A DNA stretch of 64,000 bases from Actinomadura livida (GTDB lineage Bacteria > Actinomycetota > Actinomycetes > Streptosporangiales > Streptosporangiaceae). Below, in pieces: positions 24,581 to 32,737 of this stretch (positions are counted from its first letter, which is position 1; every line of letters begins with the position of its first letter). A program made the position numbers and the translations under genes. The notes beneath the pieces are model-generated. The model did not search any database. It saw only the letters and a program-made list of their open reading frames with translations, and was not told the origin of the DNA. The DNA lies in NCBI RefSeq assembly GCF_014648675.1, contig NZ_BMRO01000004.1, positions 338,638-402,637 on the forward strand, read 5' to 3'.

Positions 24581-25104
24581 GCGTCCCGGATCGGGCGATC
24601 CCCGAGGTCGTCGCCCGCGTCGGCGTCGACCCCGACCCGGTCGACGTGACCGACGCGGACGAGGCCCGCTGGCTGCGCGCCTGCCTGCCGCCGGACCGGC
24701 CGGAGCAGAGGGCGCGGCTCGAAGCGGAGACGGCATTGGCGGCGGCGGCCCCGCCGGTGCTGCTGAAAGGCGACGCCCTCGAGGTGCTGCCCGAAGCCTT
24801 CGCCCGAGTGCCTCCGGACGCCCTGCCCGTGGTCACCACGACATGGGCGCTGTCGGACCTCCCGCTCGAAGGCCGCCTGCGCTTCTTCCACCGCCTCGAC
24901 GAGACGGCGGCGCACCGGCCGGTGGCCTGGGTGTCGGCGGAGGGCGTCGGCGTCGCGCCGGCGATACCGACCTTCGGCGACCGCCGCGCGTCCGGCCACA
25001 GCATCATCGGCCTGGCGCTGCTCGATCACTCGACCGTCCGCACCGAGGCGGTCGGCCGCTGCTGGTCCCGCGGCCGCCTGCTGTCCTGGCTGACCGGCTC
25101 CTAG
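24581..25104 (+). pseudogene. DUF2332 gene remnant (C-terminal part only)
   Basis: Directly after the VOC stop the frame reads the C-terminal half of a DUF2332 protein: RAIPEVVARVGVDPDPVDVT, ARWLRACLPPDRPEQRARLE and VVTTTWALSDLPLEGRLRFF are family-typical. Full DUF2332 proteins are about 330 residues. Only about 175 codons remain, without the N-terminal half and without a clear start (GTG at 24646 is internal to a conserved block). The coding sequence begins exactly at the VOC stop, suggesting a deletion that joined the two genes. I read it as a truncated gene. Confidence 0.7.
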
Positions 25105-25112
25105 CCCGAGCG

Positions 25113-25144
25113 ATGCGGGCCGCCCGGTGGCGGACGGCCCGCAT
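25113..25144 (+). terminator. Hairpin after the DUF2332 remnant
   Basis: ATGCGGGCCG (25113-25122) and CGGCCCGCAT (25135-25144) form a perfect 10-bp stem with a 12-base loop, nine bases after the stop. No U-run follows, but position and stability fit an actinomycete terminator. Confidence 0.65.
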
Positions 25145-25370
25145 GGTCGCGCCGGCGAGGTCAGAACCTGCCGGCCTTGATGTCGGCGAGCGTCACCCGG
25201 GACGAGTGGTCAGCGTTCGCCGCAGGTGGCGCGCTCGCGTGCGCGGCGGGCCAAGCGGATACCGGTCGGATGCACAGAAAGCACAAGCCGGTGGTCAAGA
25301 AGGCGCGCGGCCGAGGGTAGGTGATCACCTGCCCCTTTATCGTGGAATCGCCCGGCCACGGGGAGGGGCC

Positions 25371-25997
25371 TTGGATCTCGAGATCTTTCCGCTGGCCGTC
25401 ACGATGATGGCGGGCCCGCAGATCATGTCCGCGATCATCCTGGTGACCACGAGGCGGCCGGTGCTCGTCTCCCTCGCGTTCCTGCTGGGCGTGGCCGTCG
25501 CCGTGACGGCGGGGGTCGCCGTGACCCGCGGCGTCTTCGACCTGCTGGGCGCCGGCGTGTCCCTGGGCGAGCCCTCGGAGCACGGATCGGCCGGAAAGAT
25601 CATCCAGCTCGTCCTGGTCGGGCTGCTGGTCCTCATGGCCCTGCGGAACTACGTCAGGCGGGCGACGATCGAGCCGCCCCACTGGCTGGGGGCGCTCATG
25701 GAGGCGGGCCCGCGCCGGGCGCTCAGGACGGGCCTCCTGGTGGTCCTGTTCATGCCCTCGGACATCGTGGTGATGCTGACGGTGGGAGCCCACATGGAGC
25801 AGCACGACGTGGGCTTCGCCGGCGTCCTGCCCTTCGTCGGGGCGACCGTCGCCGTCGCGGCACTGCCGCTGCTGCTCCTGCTGCTCTTCCACCGGCGCGC
25901 GGAGCGGGCCATGCCCGGCGTCCGCGCGTGGATGAACAACCACAGCTGGCTGATCAACATCATCTCCTGCCTGGTCTTCATCGCGCTCATTCTCTGA
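25371..25997 (+). CDS. GAP (Sap) family membrane protein
   Basis: This 208-residue protein has about six membrane spans and the look of the GAP/Sap family (mycobacterial Sap helps transport sulfolipid or glycopeptidolipid). Examples are FPLAVTMMAGPQIMSAIILV at the start and LVVLFMPSDIVVMLTVGAHM in the middle. A role in lipid or envelope export is family inference. The start is the weak point: TTG 25371 follows GGGAGGGG by only a few bases. The next in-frame ATG (about 25402) would cut into the first span. Confidence 0.72.
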   Translation: MDLEIFPLAVTMMAGPQIMSAIILVTTRRPVLVSLAFLLGVAVAVTAGVAVTRGVFDLLGAGVSLGEPSEHGSAGKIIQLVLVGLLVLMALRNYVRRATIEPPHWLGALMEAGPRRALRTGLLVVLFMPSDIVVMLTVGAHMEQHDVGFAGVLPFVGATVAVAALPLLLLLLFHRRAERAMPGVRAWMNNHSWLINIISCLVFIALIL

Positions 25998-26020
25998 TCG
26001 GCGGGGACGGGGCCCTCCTG

Positions 26021-26047
26021 TGTCGAGAACGCGGCGCCGGTGGCGTC
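26021..26047 (+). promoter_or_regulatory. ECF-sigma-type promoter (first copy)
   Basis: TGTCGA at 26021-26026 and CGTC at 26044-26047 are separated by exactly 17 bases, the form of promoters read by extracytoplasmic-function sigma factors. TGTCGA is the element I associate with the ECF42 group, whose targets include VOC and small stress proteins. The same pair with the same spacing recurs at 26371. The start point would lie near 26054, giving a leader with a GCGGCC/GGCCGC hairpin (26060-26076) before the GGAGGAA site. Confidence 0.65.
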
Positions 26048-26096
26048 CCAGGTGCATCGGCGGCCGTGAGGGCCGCGTGACGAAGGAGGAACCGGC

Positions 26097-26369
26097 ATGA
26101 CGAAGCTGCGGATGGACAACATCCTCATCGTGGTGGACGACCTGGAGGCCGTCACCGCTTTCTTCGCCGAGCTCGGCATGGAGCGGGAGGGCGAGGCGTT
26201 CGTCGAAGGGGACTCGGTCGACCGGGTGCTCGGGCTCGACGGCGTCCGTACCGACATCGTCATGATGCGGACCGGTCGGCGAGGTGGCGCGGTACGGGGA
26301 CAGCCACCGGCTCTGCTTCGTCCGGGCCCCGAGGGGATCGTCGTCGGGCTGGCCGAGCAGCTCGGCTAG
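26097..26369 (+). pseudogene. Broken VOC family (glyoxalase-like) gene
   Basis: The first 60 codons (KLRMDNILIVVDDLEAVTAF through DIVMMRT) are a normal VOC N-terminal half. After codon 60 the sequence jumps to the last strand-helix region but in another frame: GEVARYGDSHRLCFVRAP reads in the +1 frame from about 26276. A missing C in the run at 26327-26330 then returns it to the original frame for PEGIVVGLAEQLG. About 50-60 residues of the middle are gone. Two indels therefore explain the 90-codon frame. The ribosome binding site and promoter remain intact. Confidence 0.75.
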
Positions 26370-26370
26370 A

Positions 26371-26397
26371 TGTCGAGAACCGGCGGACGGCTTCGTC
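26371..26397 (+). promoter_or_regulatory. ECF-sigma-type promoter (second copy)
   Basis: TGTCGA at 26371-26376 and CGTC at 26394-26397 have the same 17-base spacing as the promoter at 26021, and both continue into GTCCCAGG. The leader again has GCGGCC (26410-26415) and GGCCGC (26423-26428) able to pair just before GGAGGAA. It should drive the oxidase-fold gene that starts at 26450. Confidence 0.65.
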
Positions 26398-26449
26398 CCA
26401 GGGATGACGGCGGCCGGCGAGGGGCCGCCCGGACGACGGAGGAACGACC

Positions 26450-26947
26450 ATGGAACAGCATGAGATCAACGAGATCCTGAACCGGCCGCTGAGCCGGGAG
26501 CTGCTGGCCCGCGACCTGACCCGCCTGGCCTACGTCGCCAAGGACGGCACGCCGCGCAACGTACCGATCGGCTTCACCTGGAACGGCGCGGAGCTCGTGA
26601 TGTGCACCGCGACGAACGCCCCGAAGCTGAGCCACCTGCGCGCGAACCCGATGGTCGCCCTGACCATCGACACCGAGGTCCACCCGCCGAAGATCCTGCT
26701 CATCCGGGGCCGGGCCGAGCTGGACCTCGTCGAGGGCATCCCGGACGAGTACCTGCAGATGAACGGCTCGTACGAGATGACGCCCGAGCAGCGGGTCGAG
26801 TGGGAGGCCGGGGTCCGCTCGCTCTACGAGGCCATGGTCCGGATCGTGGTCACCCCCACATGGGCGAAGCTGATCGACTTCGAGACGACGCTGCCGACCG
26901 CGGTCGAGGAGCTGATCCAGCGGCAGCAGGAGCGCGCGCAGACCTGA
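26450..26947 (+). CDS. Pyridoxamine 5'-phosphate oxidase-fold protein
   Basis: This 165-residue split-barrel flavin- or F420-type protein has the core signals LARDLTRLAYVAKDGTPRNV and PIGFTWNGAELVMCT, ATNAPKLSHLRANPMVALTI and PPKILLIRGRAELDLVEGIP. Actinobacterial members often bind F420 or heme and reduce diverse compounds. Cofactor cannot be told from sequence. GGAGGAA precedes the ATG. It lies under the second ECF-type promoter. Confidence 0.85.
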   Translation: MEQHEINEILNRPLSRELLARDLTRLAYVAKDGTPRNVPIGFTWNGAELVMCTATNAPKLSHLRANPMVALTIDTEVHPPKILLIRGRAELDLVEGIPDEYLQMNGSYEMTPEQRVEWEAGVRSLYEAMVRIVVTPTWAKLIDFETTLPTAVEELIQRQQERAQT

Positions 26948-26974
26948 ACACCGGCCGGTGCGCGCTCCGGCGGC

Positions 26975-27712
26975 TCAGCCCGGCGCGGACATCGTGCGGC
27001 GCTTCCGAGCGGTGCTGACGAAGGCCGCCGCGGTCATGACGGCGGCGATGGGGACCCAGACGGCCAGTGTCGTCCGGAAGTTCTCGCCGCCGGCACTGAC
27101 CAGGAGCGGTGAGAAGAGTCCGGCGAGGAACAGCGCGTAGGCCAGGCCGAGCGTGGCGACCATGCCCGGGGTCGGCTCGGGGCGGGCCCGGAGCCGCAGC
27201 AGGCGCCAGGTGCTCGCCGCCGTCATGAGGACGCCGCCGGGGACGAGGATCAGCGCGCCGATCAGCACCCGGGTGCGCATGTCGACCGGCGCCGCGTGGG
27301 TCCGCTGGGACTGGCCCATGGCCGCGATCTCGGTCAGCCTGCCGCGCCAGACCGTGCCGGTGACCCGGTCGCCCTCGTCCAGGGTGTTCAGCACGGGGCC
27401 GCTGTTCGGATAGGACGTCTCCCACCCGTCGCCGTCCGCGTCGGTGAGCACCGCGCTGTCCGACTCGCCTCGCTTGCTGGTCAGGCGGACGTCGGACACC
27501 GTGAACTTCGCCGTCCAGCGGCAGTCTGCGGGCGCTCGCGGCGGAGCCTGGCAGCGTGTCGCCGACTCGTAGGCGCGCAGGTCGCGGTCTCCGTCCGGTG
27601 CCTCCGCCGCCAGGAGCCCGGCGGCCAGTACCACCAGCCCGACGCCGGCCGCCAGGTTGAGCACGGTCATGAAGATGCTCTTCATGATGCCGCGGAGGGA
27701 GAGATGAGCCAT
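26975..27712 (-). CDS. Membrane protein of unknown function
   Basis: This 245-residue protein has an N-terminal span (about 14-35), an outside domain (about 40-135) with two cysteines in TRCQAPPRAPADCRW that may form a disulfide, then about three further spans (146-166, 180-198, 210-232). The outside domain includes ADGDGWETSYPNSGPVLNTL and DEGDRVTGTVWRGRLTEI, resembling DUF3592-like barrels, but I cannot assign a family. A GGGAAG site precedes the ATG. It lies 36 bp downstream of the giant ATPase gene on the same strand and may be co-transcribed. Confidence 0.7.
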   Translation of the reverse strand: MAHLSLRGIMKSIFMTVLNLAAGVGLVVLAAGLLAAEAPDGDRDLRAYESATRCQAPPRAPADCRWTAKFTVSDVRLTSKRGESDSAVLTDADGDGWETSYPNSGPVLNTLDEGDRVTGTVWRGRLTEIAAMGQSQRTHAAPVDMRTRVLIGALILVPGGVLMTAASTWRLLRLRARPEPTPGMVATLGLAYALFLAGLFSPLLVSAGGENFRTTLAVWVPIAAVMTAAAFVSTARKRRTMSAPG

Positions 27713-27748
27713 GTCGTGCTTCCCGGTCGGTGGATTTCGGCGGTGCCG

Positions 27749-30700
27749 TCAGCGGGTGGTCCGGAGCGCCTTTTCTATCGCGGTCAGTTTGTCGGCCAGG
27801 TGGAGGAGGGCGCCCACCGAGGGGTCCTCCTGGCTGCCGGCGAGGGCCTGGGCGCGCTGGTAGGCGTCCTTGATCTCCGTCCAGCGGGCCTGCTGGCCGG
27901 GGGTCATGGTGCCGCGGAGCTCGGCGAGCTTGAGCATGTTGGCCTCGGCGTCCGAGGTCAGCGTCTGCGATTCGGCGCGGTAGTGGTCGTCGATGGCCGC
28001 TTCGAGTTCGGCGGCGTTCATCACCGGGAGGACGCGCTCGGCGAGCGTGTTCATGTCGCGGTAGGAGCCCTGCAGGCGGAACGGGGGCTCGGTGCGGGCG
28101 GAGTCGTCCTGGGCCGCCGAGGCGATGTAGGCGCGGTTGACCGTCAGGACGACCCGCTGCACGTGGAGCAGCTTCTCCAGGACGGAGAGGATCTCGTCCA
28201 GTTCGGCCTGGGAGTACGGGTGGGACAGGCGGTCGGGCCGGACGGTCCGGTCGCCGGACGCCATCCGCACCAGCAGCTCGACGTCGGCGCGGTCGTGGTT
28301 CGTGAGCGGCGCGAGGACGGTGTTCGAGGTCAGCGCGTTCTCGATGTAGCTGAGCGCGAACAGGTCGTCCTTGCCGGACAGGACGTCGCCCAGGTTCCAC
28401 ACGTCGGCGCGGTTCGCGAGCATGTCCGGGATGCGGAAACGCTGCCCCGACTCGGTGTACGGGTTGCCGGCCATGCAGACCGCGAACCGCTTGCCGCGCA
28501 GGTCGTAGGTGCGCGGCTCGCCGTCCTTGACGCCCTCGATCCGGCGCTGGGCGTCGCAGAGCGGGATGAACTTCTGCAGGAGCTCCGGCGAGGTGTGCTG
28601 GATGTCGTCCAGGTAGAGCAGGACGTTGTTGCCCATGTCGAGGGCGAAGTTGATCTTCTCGACCTCCTGGCGGGCGGTGGCGTTGGGCGCCTGGGCGGGG
28701 TCGAGGGACGTGACGTCGTGGCCGAGGGCCGGGCCGTCCACCTTGACCAGGGCCAGCCCCAGACGTTCGGCGACGTACTCCATCAGGGTCGTCTTGCCGT
28801 AGCCGGGCGGGGAGATGAGCAGCAGCATCCCCATCTGGTCGGTGCGCTTGCCCTCGCCGGTGATGCCGAGCTGCTTGGCGAGGTTGTCGCCGATCAGCGG
28901 CAGGTACACCTCGTCCACCAGCCGGTTGCGGACGAACGCGCTCATCGTCCGGGGCTTGAGCGCCGCGACGTTGAGCCGCTTCTCCTCGGTGGTGATGAGG
29001 TCGTTCCGCTGCCGCTGGTAGGCGCGGAAGGCCGGGACGCGCTCGGCGCGGAACCGCTCCGTGCGGGCGAGCAGTTCGTCGAGGCGGAGGTCCATGCGGC
29101 GGTCGGCGATGCGGGGGTGGTCGCCGAGCAGGTCGTCGATCGTCGCCGTCAGCGCGGCGGGGGAGTCGTAGCGGGCGGACGCGCAGAGCAGCGTCGCCAC
29201 GGCCTCGGGGGCGTCGGCCTCGTCGCCGTCCGCTCCCGTCCCGAGGTAGGAGCGGAGCCACGCCTCCGCCAGCTGGTGCTGGGCGGCCAGCGACCCGGCG
29301 CCGCGCAGGTCGTCGTCCAGCGCGTTCTCCCCGAGCGCCTGCCCGAAGCCCTTGAGCAGGGTGCGGGCCCCCTGGCTCATGACGAAGCCGTCGGGGGCCG
29401 CGGCCAGTTCCTCGACCAGGTACTCGGCGGCGAGCGGGTCCGGTGCGGCCAGGCCGCTGCGCTCGGTGAAGGCGGTGACGGCGGCGGACAGCTCGGCCGT
29501 CAGCTCGGCCAGCGCGCCGGTGCGGCCGGCCGTCCTACCGAACGCCTCGCGGGCCCGGACGAGGGACCGCGCGCGGGTCGTCCAGGCGGCGCGCCCGGTC
29601 TCGTCGGCGCCGTGAGTCCAGAAGAGCTGGGCGGCGGCGCGGGCCGGGGACGGGTAGCGCAGCAGGCCCGCCTCGGAGCGCAGGCGCAGCAGCGTCTCCA
29701 GGATGCGGGCGGCGTCGTGGTCGTGGACGCCCCGCTCGTAGCCCTCGTCGTACCGGTCGGCGGCCGCCTCCCGGACGAGGGCGAGGAGGCGGCCGTCCTC
29801 CGCCGCCCGCCGCAGCCGGGCGGCGCCGGTTTCCGCGAGGATCGACGTCGCCAGGTACTCGGCGCGGTAGGTCTCCGGGGTCTCCGAGACGAGCGTCTGG
29901 TTCCACAGGTGCCGGGTCGCCGCGAAGCCGCCGTCGCGGACGGGCGCGCGGTAGTCGGTCCCGGTGATCGCGAACGCCACCGTGTCGCGGTGCGGGACGA
30001 GGGTCAGCTCGATCGGGCGGGTGTTGACCGCGAACCGGTGCCGCCCGAACCGGATCGACCCGCCGTCGTCGCCGTACAGGTCGAGGCGGTCGCGCAGCGC
30101 CCGGCCGGCCTCCTGGCGGGCGGCCTTGACCCGGCCCTCCAGCTCCTCGGCGCGGACGCCGTCGTCCAGCGCGCGCAGCTCGTCGGCGATCCCGCGGAGC
30201 CGCGCCACCATCGGGTCGGTGGCGAAGTAGGTGTTGACCTCGTCCGGCGACCCGAGGGCCGCGGCGCGGCGGCGGACGCCGGACAGGATGCGGTCGGCCG
30301 ACTCGGTGAGCCGGTCGGTGCGGCGGGCGCGCTCGTCCAGCAGCGTCTGCTTGCGGGACGAGAACGCCTCGTAGACCTCGGTGCGCTTCGTCTCCAGCTC
30401 GGCGAGGAAGTCGTCCAGCTCGCCGAACCGGGCCTGCAGCGTCTCCAGCCGGAGCAGCAGCCGGCCGAGCTGCTCGTCGCAGCCCTCCGGCGTGGCCGCC
30501 CCGGCGAGCGCGCCCGCGATGGACTGGTCGAGCAGGCCGAGCTCGGCGGCGAACTCGGCGCGGCCCTCGCGCCCCAGCAGGTCGCGGCGCCGGCCGTCGA
30601 GGACGGCGCGGGCCCGGTTGAGGCCGCCGAGGACCTCGCCCACGCGCTCCAGGATCGCGGTCCGCGCGGTCGCGTCGGTCAGGTCGAGGTCGCCGACGAC

Positions 30701-32623
30701 CCCGGTGACGACCTCCAGGCCCTCGTTCTGCGCGTCGAGGAGGTCGCCGAGCGGCACGGCCTCGGCGGCGGTCTCGATCGCCTGCGCCGCCTCGCTGATC
30801 CGCTCGACCTCGGCGTGGTAGCCGGTGAATGCGTCCTCGCGCTGGAGGAACTCGACGGCGCCCTGGCCCGCGTCCCGGAGCTCGGCCTGGACGGTCTCGG
30901 ACAGCTCGTCGATCCGGGCGAGGTCGATGTAGCGGACGTCGCGCAGCGTCTCCAGATGCCCCTGCGCGCGGCGGAACTCGGCGAGCCGGCCGATCCAGCC
31001 GTCGGCGCTCGCCGGCGGCTCGGCCCGGGAGCGCCGGACCAGGGCCGCGATGTCCTCGGCCGCCTCGGTCACCGCGGCGGCGGCCTGGTCGGTGAGCGCG
31101 CTGACCTTCTCGTACTCGTCCAGGACCTGGCCCGCGGTGGCGCGGACGTCGGCCAGCGGCGCCGCCACCTCCCCGAGGTCGTCCTCGGCGAGCCAGTGGT
31201 ACAGGTCGGCCGTGCGCGTGCACGCCGAGATGAGCGCCTCGAACACGCGGCCGGACGGCGACATCTCGTCCACCATGCGGGTGACGGAGAGGCACTCGGA
31301 GATCCCGCGGACCAGGTCGGCGTTCCCGACGCGCTCCAGCGGGCCCGTCCCGACGGGCTGCGCGGCGGCGTGCGCGTCGGAGACGAACGGGCTCCGCCAG
31401 ATCTGCATCGGGTGGACGCGGGCGGGCTCCTCGGAGAACGCCCGCATCACCGCGAGCGTCCCGTCCTCGAACAGCGAGTACCCGTGGCAGGTGATCGGCG
31501 TCGTGACCTGCTTGCGGATCACGTTGTACGGCAGCAGCAGCGACCGCCCGTCCTCCCGCGAGTGGAACACGTAGAGGACGTCCTCGCCGTTGGGGGAGCG
31601 GACGACGCGCTCGTACTCCAGGCCCGCGACGTCGGTGTCGAACGTCTTCGCGGCGCCGGTGTCCAGGTAGTACCCGCCCGGGAAGATGATGCCCTGGTCG
31701 TCCGGCAGCCTCCGGCACGCCTGCGCGATGCCGTCGAGCCGCACGACCTCCTTGGTGCGGACGTTGAACACCAGGTGCCGCCACGCCGTCTCGTTGTACG
31801 GGCGGATGCGGAGCAGGATCAGCGCCCCGACCCGGGCGTGCAGGATGTCGGCGTCGGCGAGGGACTGGAGCGGCTCGTCCACCGGCTCGGAGTAGACGCC
31901 CGTCCCGCTGTCGGTGTTGTCCTCGATCTTGACGGTGAGCGTCCCGCCGATCGTCTCGACGAACACCTCGCCCTCGACCGAGATGTGCGGGTGCCGGCCG
32001 AGGACGTGGTCGTCGCGGGTGGTCTCGACCCAGTCGACGTCGTGCGCGGCCGGGAACGCGTGGTCGCGCTCGCCCTGGTTGTCCTCGTACGCGACGGTGC
32101 CGTCGGGCGCGGTCCGCCACCGCAGCACCCGGAGATCGGACAGGCGCGGGCCGGTCTGGAACACCGCGAGCAGCCGCCCGTCCACCAGCCGCAGCTGGAG
32201 CAGCCGCGCCTGCCGGTAGTACCGGTACATGTCGGAGAAGTCGCGCTGGAACCGCGGGTCGTCCAGCAGGCCCGGCACCGCCTCCGGCCCGGTCGGGACG
32301 AACGAGATGCCGTCCCCGTCCCGCGCGAAGCGGTGCAGGGAGAACACGTCGTCGACCGTCGTCTCCGGCTTCAGCCCGAGGAAGACGTTGTAGCCGAACA
32401 GCATCACCCCGCCGAGCGCCACCACGTCCCGCGGGACGCAGTTGTGCGCCGTCCGGATCTGCTCGGTGCCGGCCAGCCGCAGCTCCGCCCCGCCGAAGAC
32501 CTCCAGCCGCCGCGCGTTCAGCTCCTCCGCGCGCCGCGCCAGCTCCGCCGCGTGCTCGGCGAGCCGCGCCCGCAGCACCTCGTACGTCCCGTGGTCCAGC
32601 TCCGCCCGTACACCCTCACTCAC
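27749..32623 (-). CDS. Giant AAA+ ATPase of the flotillin-linked type (often called DNA repair ATPase)
   Basis: This 1,624-residue protein has a beta-rich N-terminal region (about 1-420, including GVMLFGYNVFLGLKPETTVD and ITCHGYSLFEDGTLAVMRAF), long predicted coiled-coil helices (about 440-960) and a C-terminal AAA+ module of MoxR-like type. The nucleotide site is clear: SPPGYGKTTLMEYV with Lys-1277 (Walker A) and NVLLYLDDIQ with Asp-1339/1340 (Walker B), then AVCMAGNPYTESGQRFRIPD as sensor region. Similar proteins are annotated as DNA repair ATPase and lie beside flotillins, as here. The real substrate is not known. It should be cytosolic and act with the SPFH protein encoded just upstream. 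The start at 32623 lies 114 bp after the flotillin stop, across a large hairpin. Confidence 0.85.
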   Translation of the reverse strand: MSEGVRAELDHGTYEVLRARLAEHAAELARRAEELNARRLEVFGGAELRLAGTEQIRTAHNCVPRDVVALGGVMLFGYNVFLGLKPETTVDDVFSLHRFARDGDGISFVPTGPEAVPGLLDDPRFQRDFSDMYRYYRQARLLQLRLVDGRLLAVFQTGPRLSDLRVLRWRTAPDGTVAYEDNQGERDHAFPAAHDVDWVETTRDDHVLGRHPHISVEGEVFVETIGGTLTVKIEDNTDSGTGVYSEPVDEPLQSLADADILHARVGALILLRIRPYNETAWRHLVFNVRTKEVVRLDGIAQACRRLPDDQGIIFPGGYYLDTGAAKTFDTDVAGLEYERVVRSPNGEDVLYVFHSREDGRSLLLPYNVIRKQVTTPITCHGYSLFEDGTLAVMRAFSEEPARVHPMQIWRSPFVSDAHAAAQPVGTGPLERVGNADLVRGISECLSVTRMVDEMSPSGRVFEALISACTRTADLYHWLAEDDLGEVAAPLADVRATAGQVLDEYEKVSALTDQAAAAVTEAAEDIAALVRRSRAEPPASADGWIGRLAEFRRAQGHLETLRDVRYIDLARIDELSETVQAELRDAGQGAVEFLQREDAFTGYHAEVERISEAAQAIETAAEAVPLGDLLDAQNEGLEVVTGVVGDLDLTDATARTAILERVGEVLGGLNRARAVLDGRRRDLLGREGRAEFAAELGLLDQSIAGALAGAATPEGCDEQLGRLLLRLETLQARFGELDDFLAELETKRTEVYEAFSSRKQTLLDERARRTDRLTESADRILSGVRRRAAALGSPDEVNTYFATDPMVARLRGIADELRALDDGVRAEELEGRVKAARQEAGRALRDRLDLYGDDGGSIRFGRHRFAVNTRPIELTLVPHRDTVAFAITGTDYRAPVRDGGFAATRHLWNQTLVSETPETYRAEYLATSILAETGAARLRRAAEDGRLLALVREAAADRYDEGYERGVHDHDAARILETLLRLRSEAGLLRYPSPARAAAQLFWTHGADETGRAAWTTRARSLVRAREAFGRTAGRTGALAELTAELSAAVTAFTERSGLAAPDPLAAEYLVEELAAAPDGFVMSQGARTLLKGFGQALGENALDDDLRGAGSLAAQHQLAEAWLRSYLGTGADGDEADAPEAVATLLCASARYDSPAALTATIDDLLGDHPRIADRRMDLRLDELLARTERFRAERVPAFRAYQRQRNDLITTEEKRLNVAALKPRTMSAFVRNRLVDEVYLPLIGDNLAKQLGITGEGKRTDQMGMLLLISPPGYGKTTLMEYVAERLGLALVKVDGPALGHDVTSLDPAQAPNATARQEVEKINFALDMGNNVLLYLDDIQHTSPELLQKFIPLCDAQRRIEGVKDGEPRTYDLRGKRFAVCMAGNPYTESGQRFRIPDMLANRADVWNLGDVLSGKDDLFALSYIENALTSNTVLAPLTNHDRADVELLVRMASGDRTVRPDRLSHPYSQAELDEILSVLEKLLHVQRVVLTVNRAYIASAAQDDSARTEPPFRLQGSYRDMNTLAERVLPVMNAAELEAAIDDHYRAESQTLTSDAEANMLKLAELRGTMTPGQQARWTEIKDAYQRAQALAGSQEDPSVGALLHLADKLTAIEKALRTTR

Positions 32624-32666
32624 CCGTCACTCCCTCCGCTCCGCCTTCACTCCCCGCCCCCCCGCG

Positions 32667-32730
32667 CGTTGACTTGCGGCGTGTTGTTGTTTTGACAGGC
32701 CGGATAACAACAACACGCCGCAAGTCAACG
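32667..32730. repeat. Perfect 25-bp inverted repeat between flotillin and ATPase genes
   Basis: The arms are 32667-32691 and 32706-32730, with a 14-base loop. The outer part is CGTTGACTTGCGGCG and the inner part is a run of GTT units, mirrored exactly in the right arm. It lies 7 bp after the flotillin stop and 43 bp before the ATPase start on the minus strand. Transcribed, it would form an extremely stable hairpin. There is no U-run, so it may be a terminator or attenuator, an RNA processing signal that sets the ratio of the two proteins, or the trace of a small mobile repeat. Confidence 0.9.
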
Positions 32731-32737
32731 GGTGCGG

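Noticed and set aside
25161-25340. Possible minus-strand gene end (HSSRVTLADIKAGRF)
   Set aside because: The last residues look protein-like, but upstream the frame runs antisense through the GAP-family gene and no start with a ribosome site is found.
27296-32695. 1,799-codon open frame on the plus strand
   Set aside because: It mirrors the giant ATPase on the other strand. Its composition is Val/Gly/Arg-rich with no family pattern, the usual shadow of a high-GC gene.
32667-32730. Inverted repeat as the terminal repeats of an insertion sequence
   Set aside because: The loop is only 14 bases and no transposase is inside. At most it could be a tiny non-autonomous repeat.
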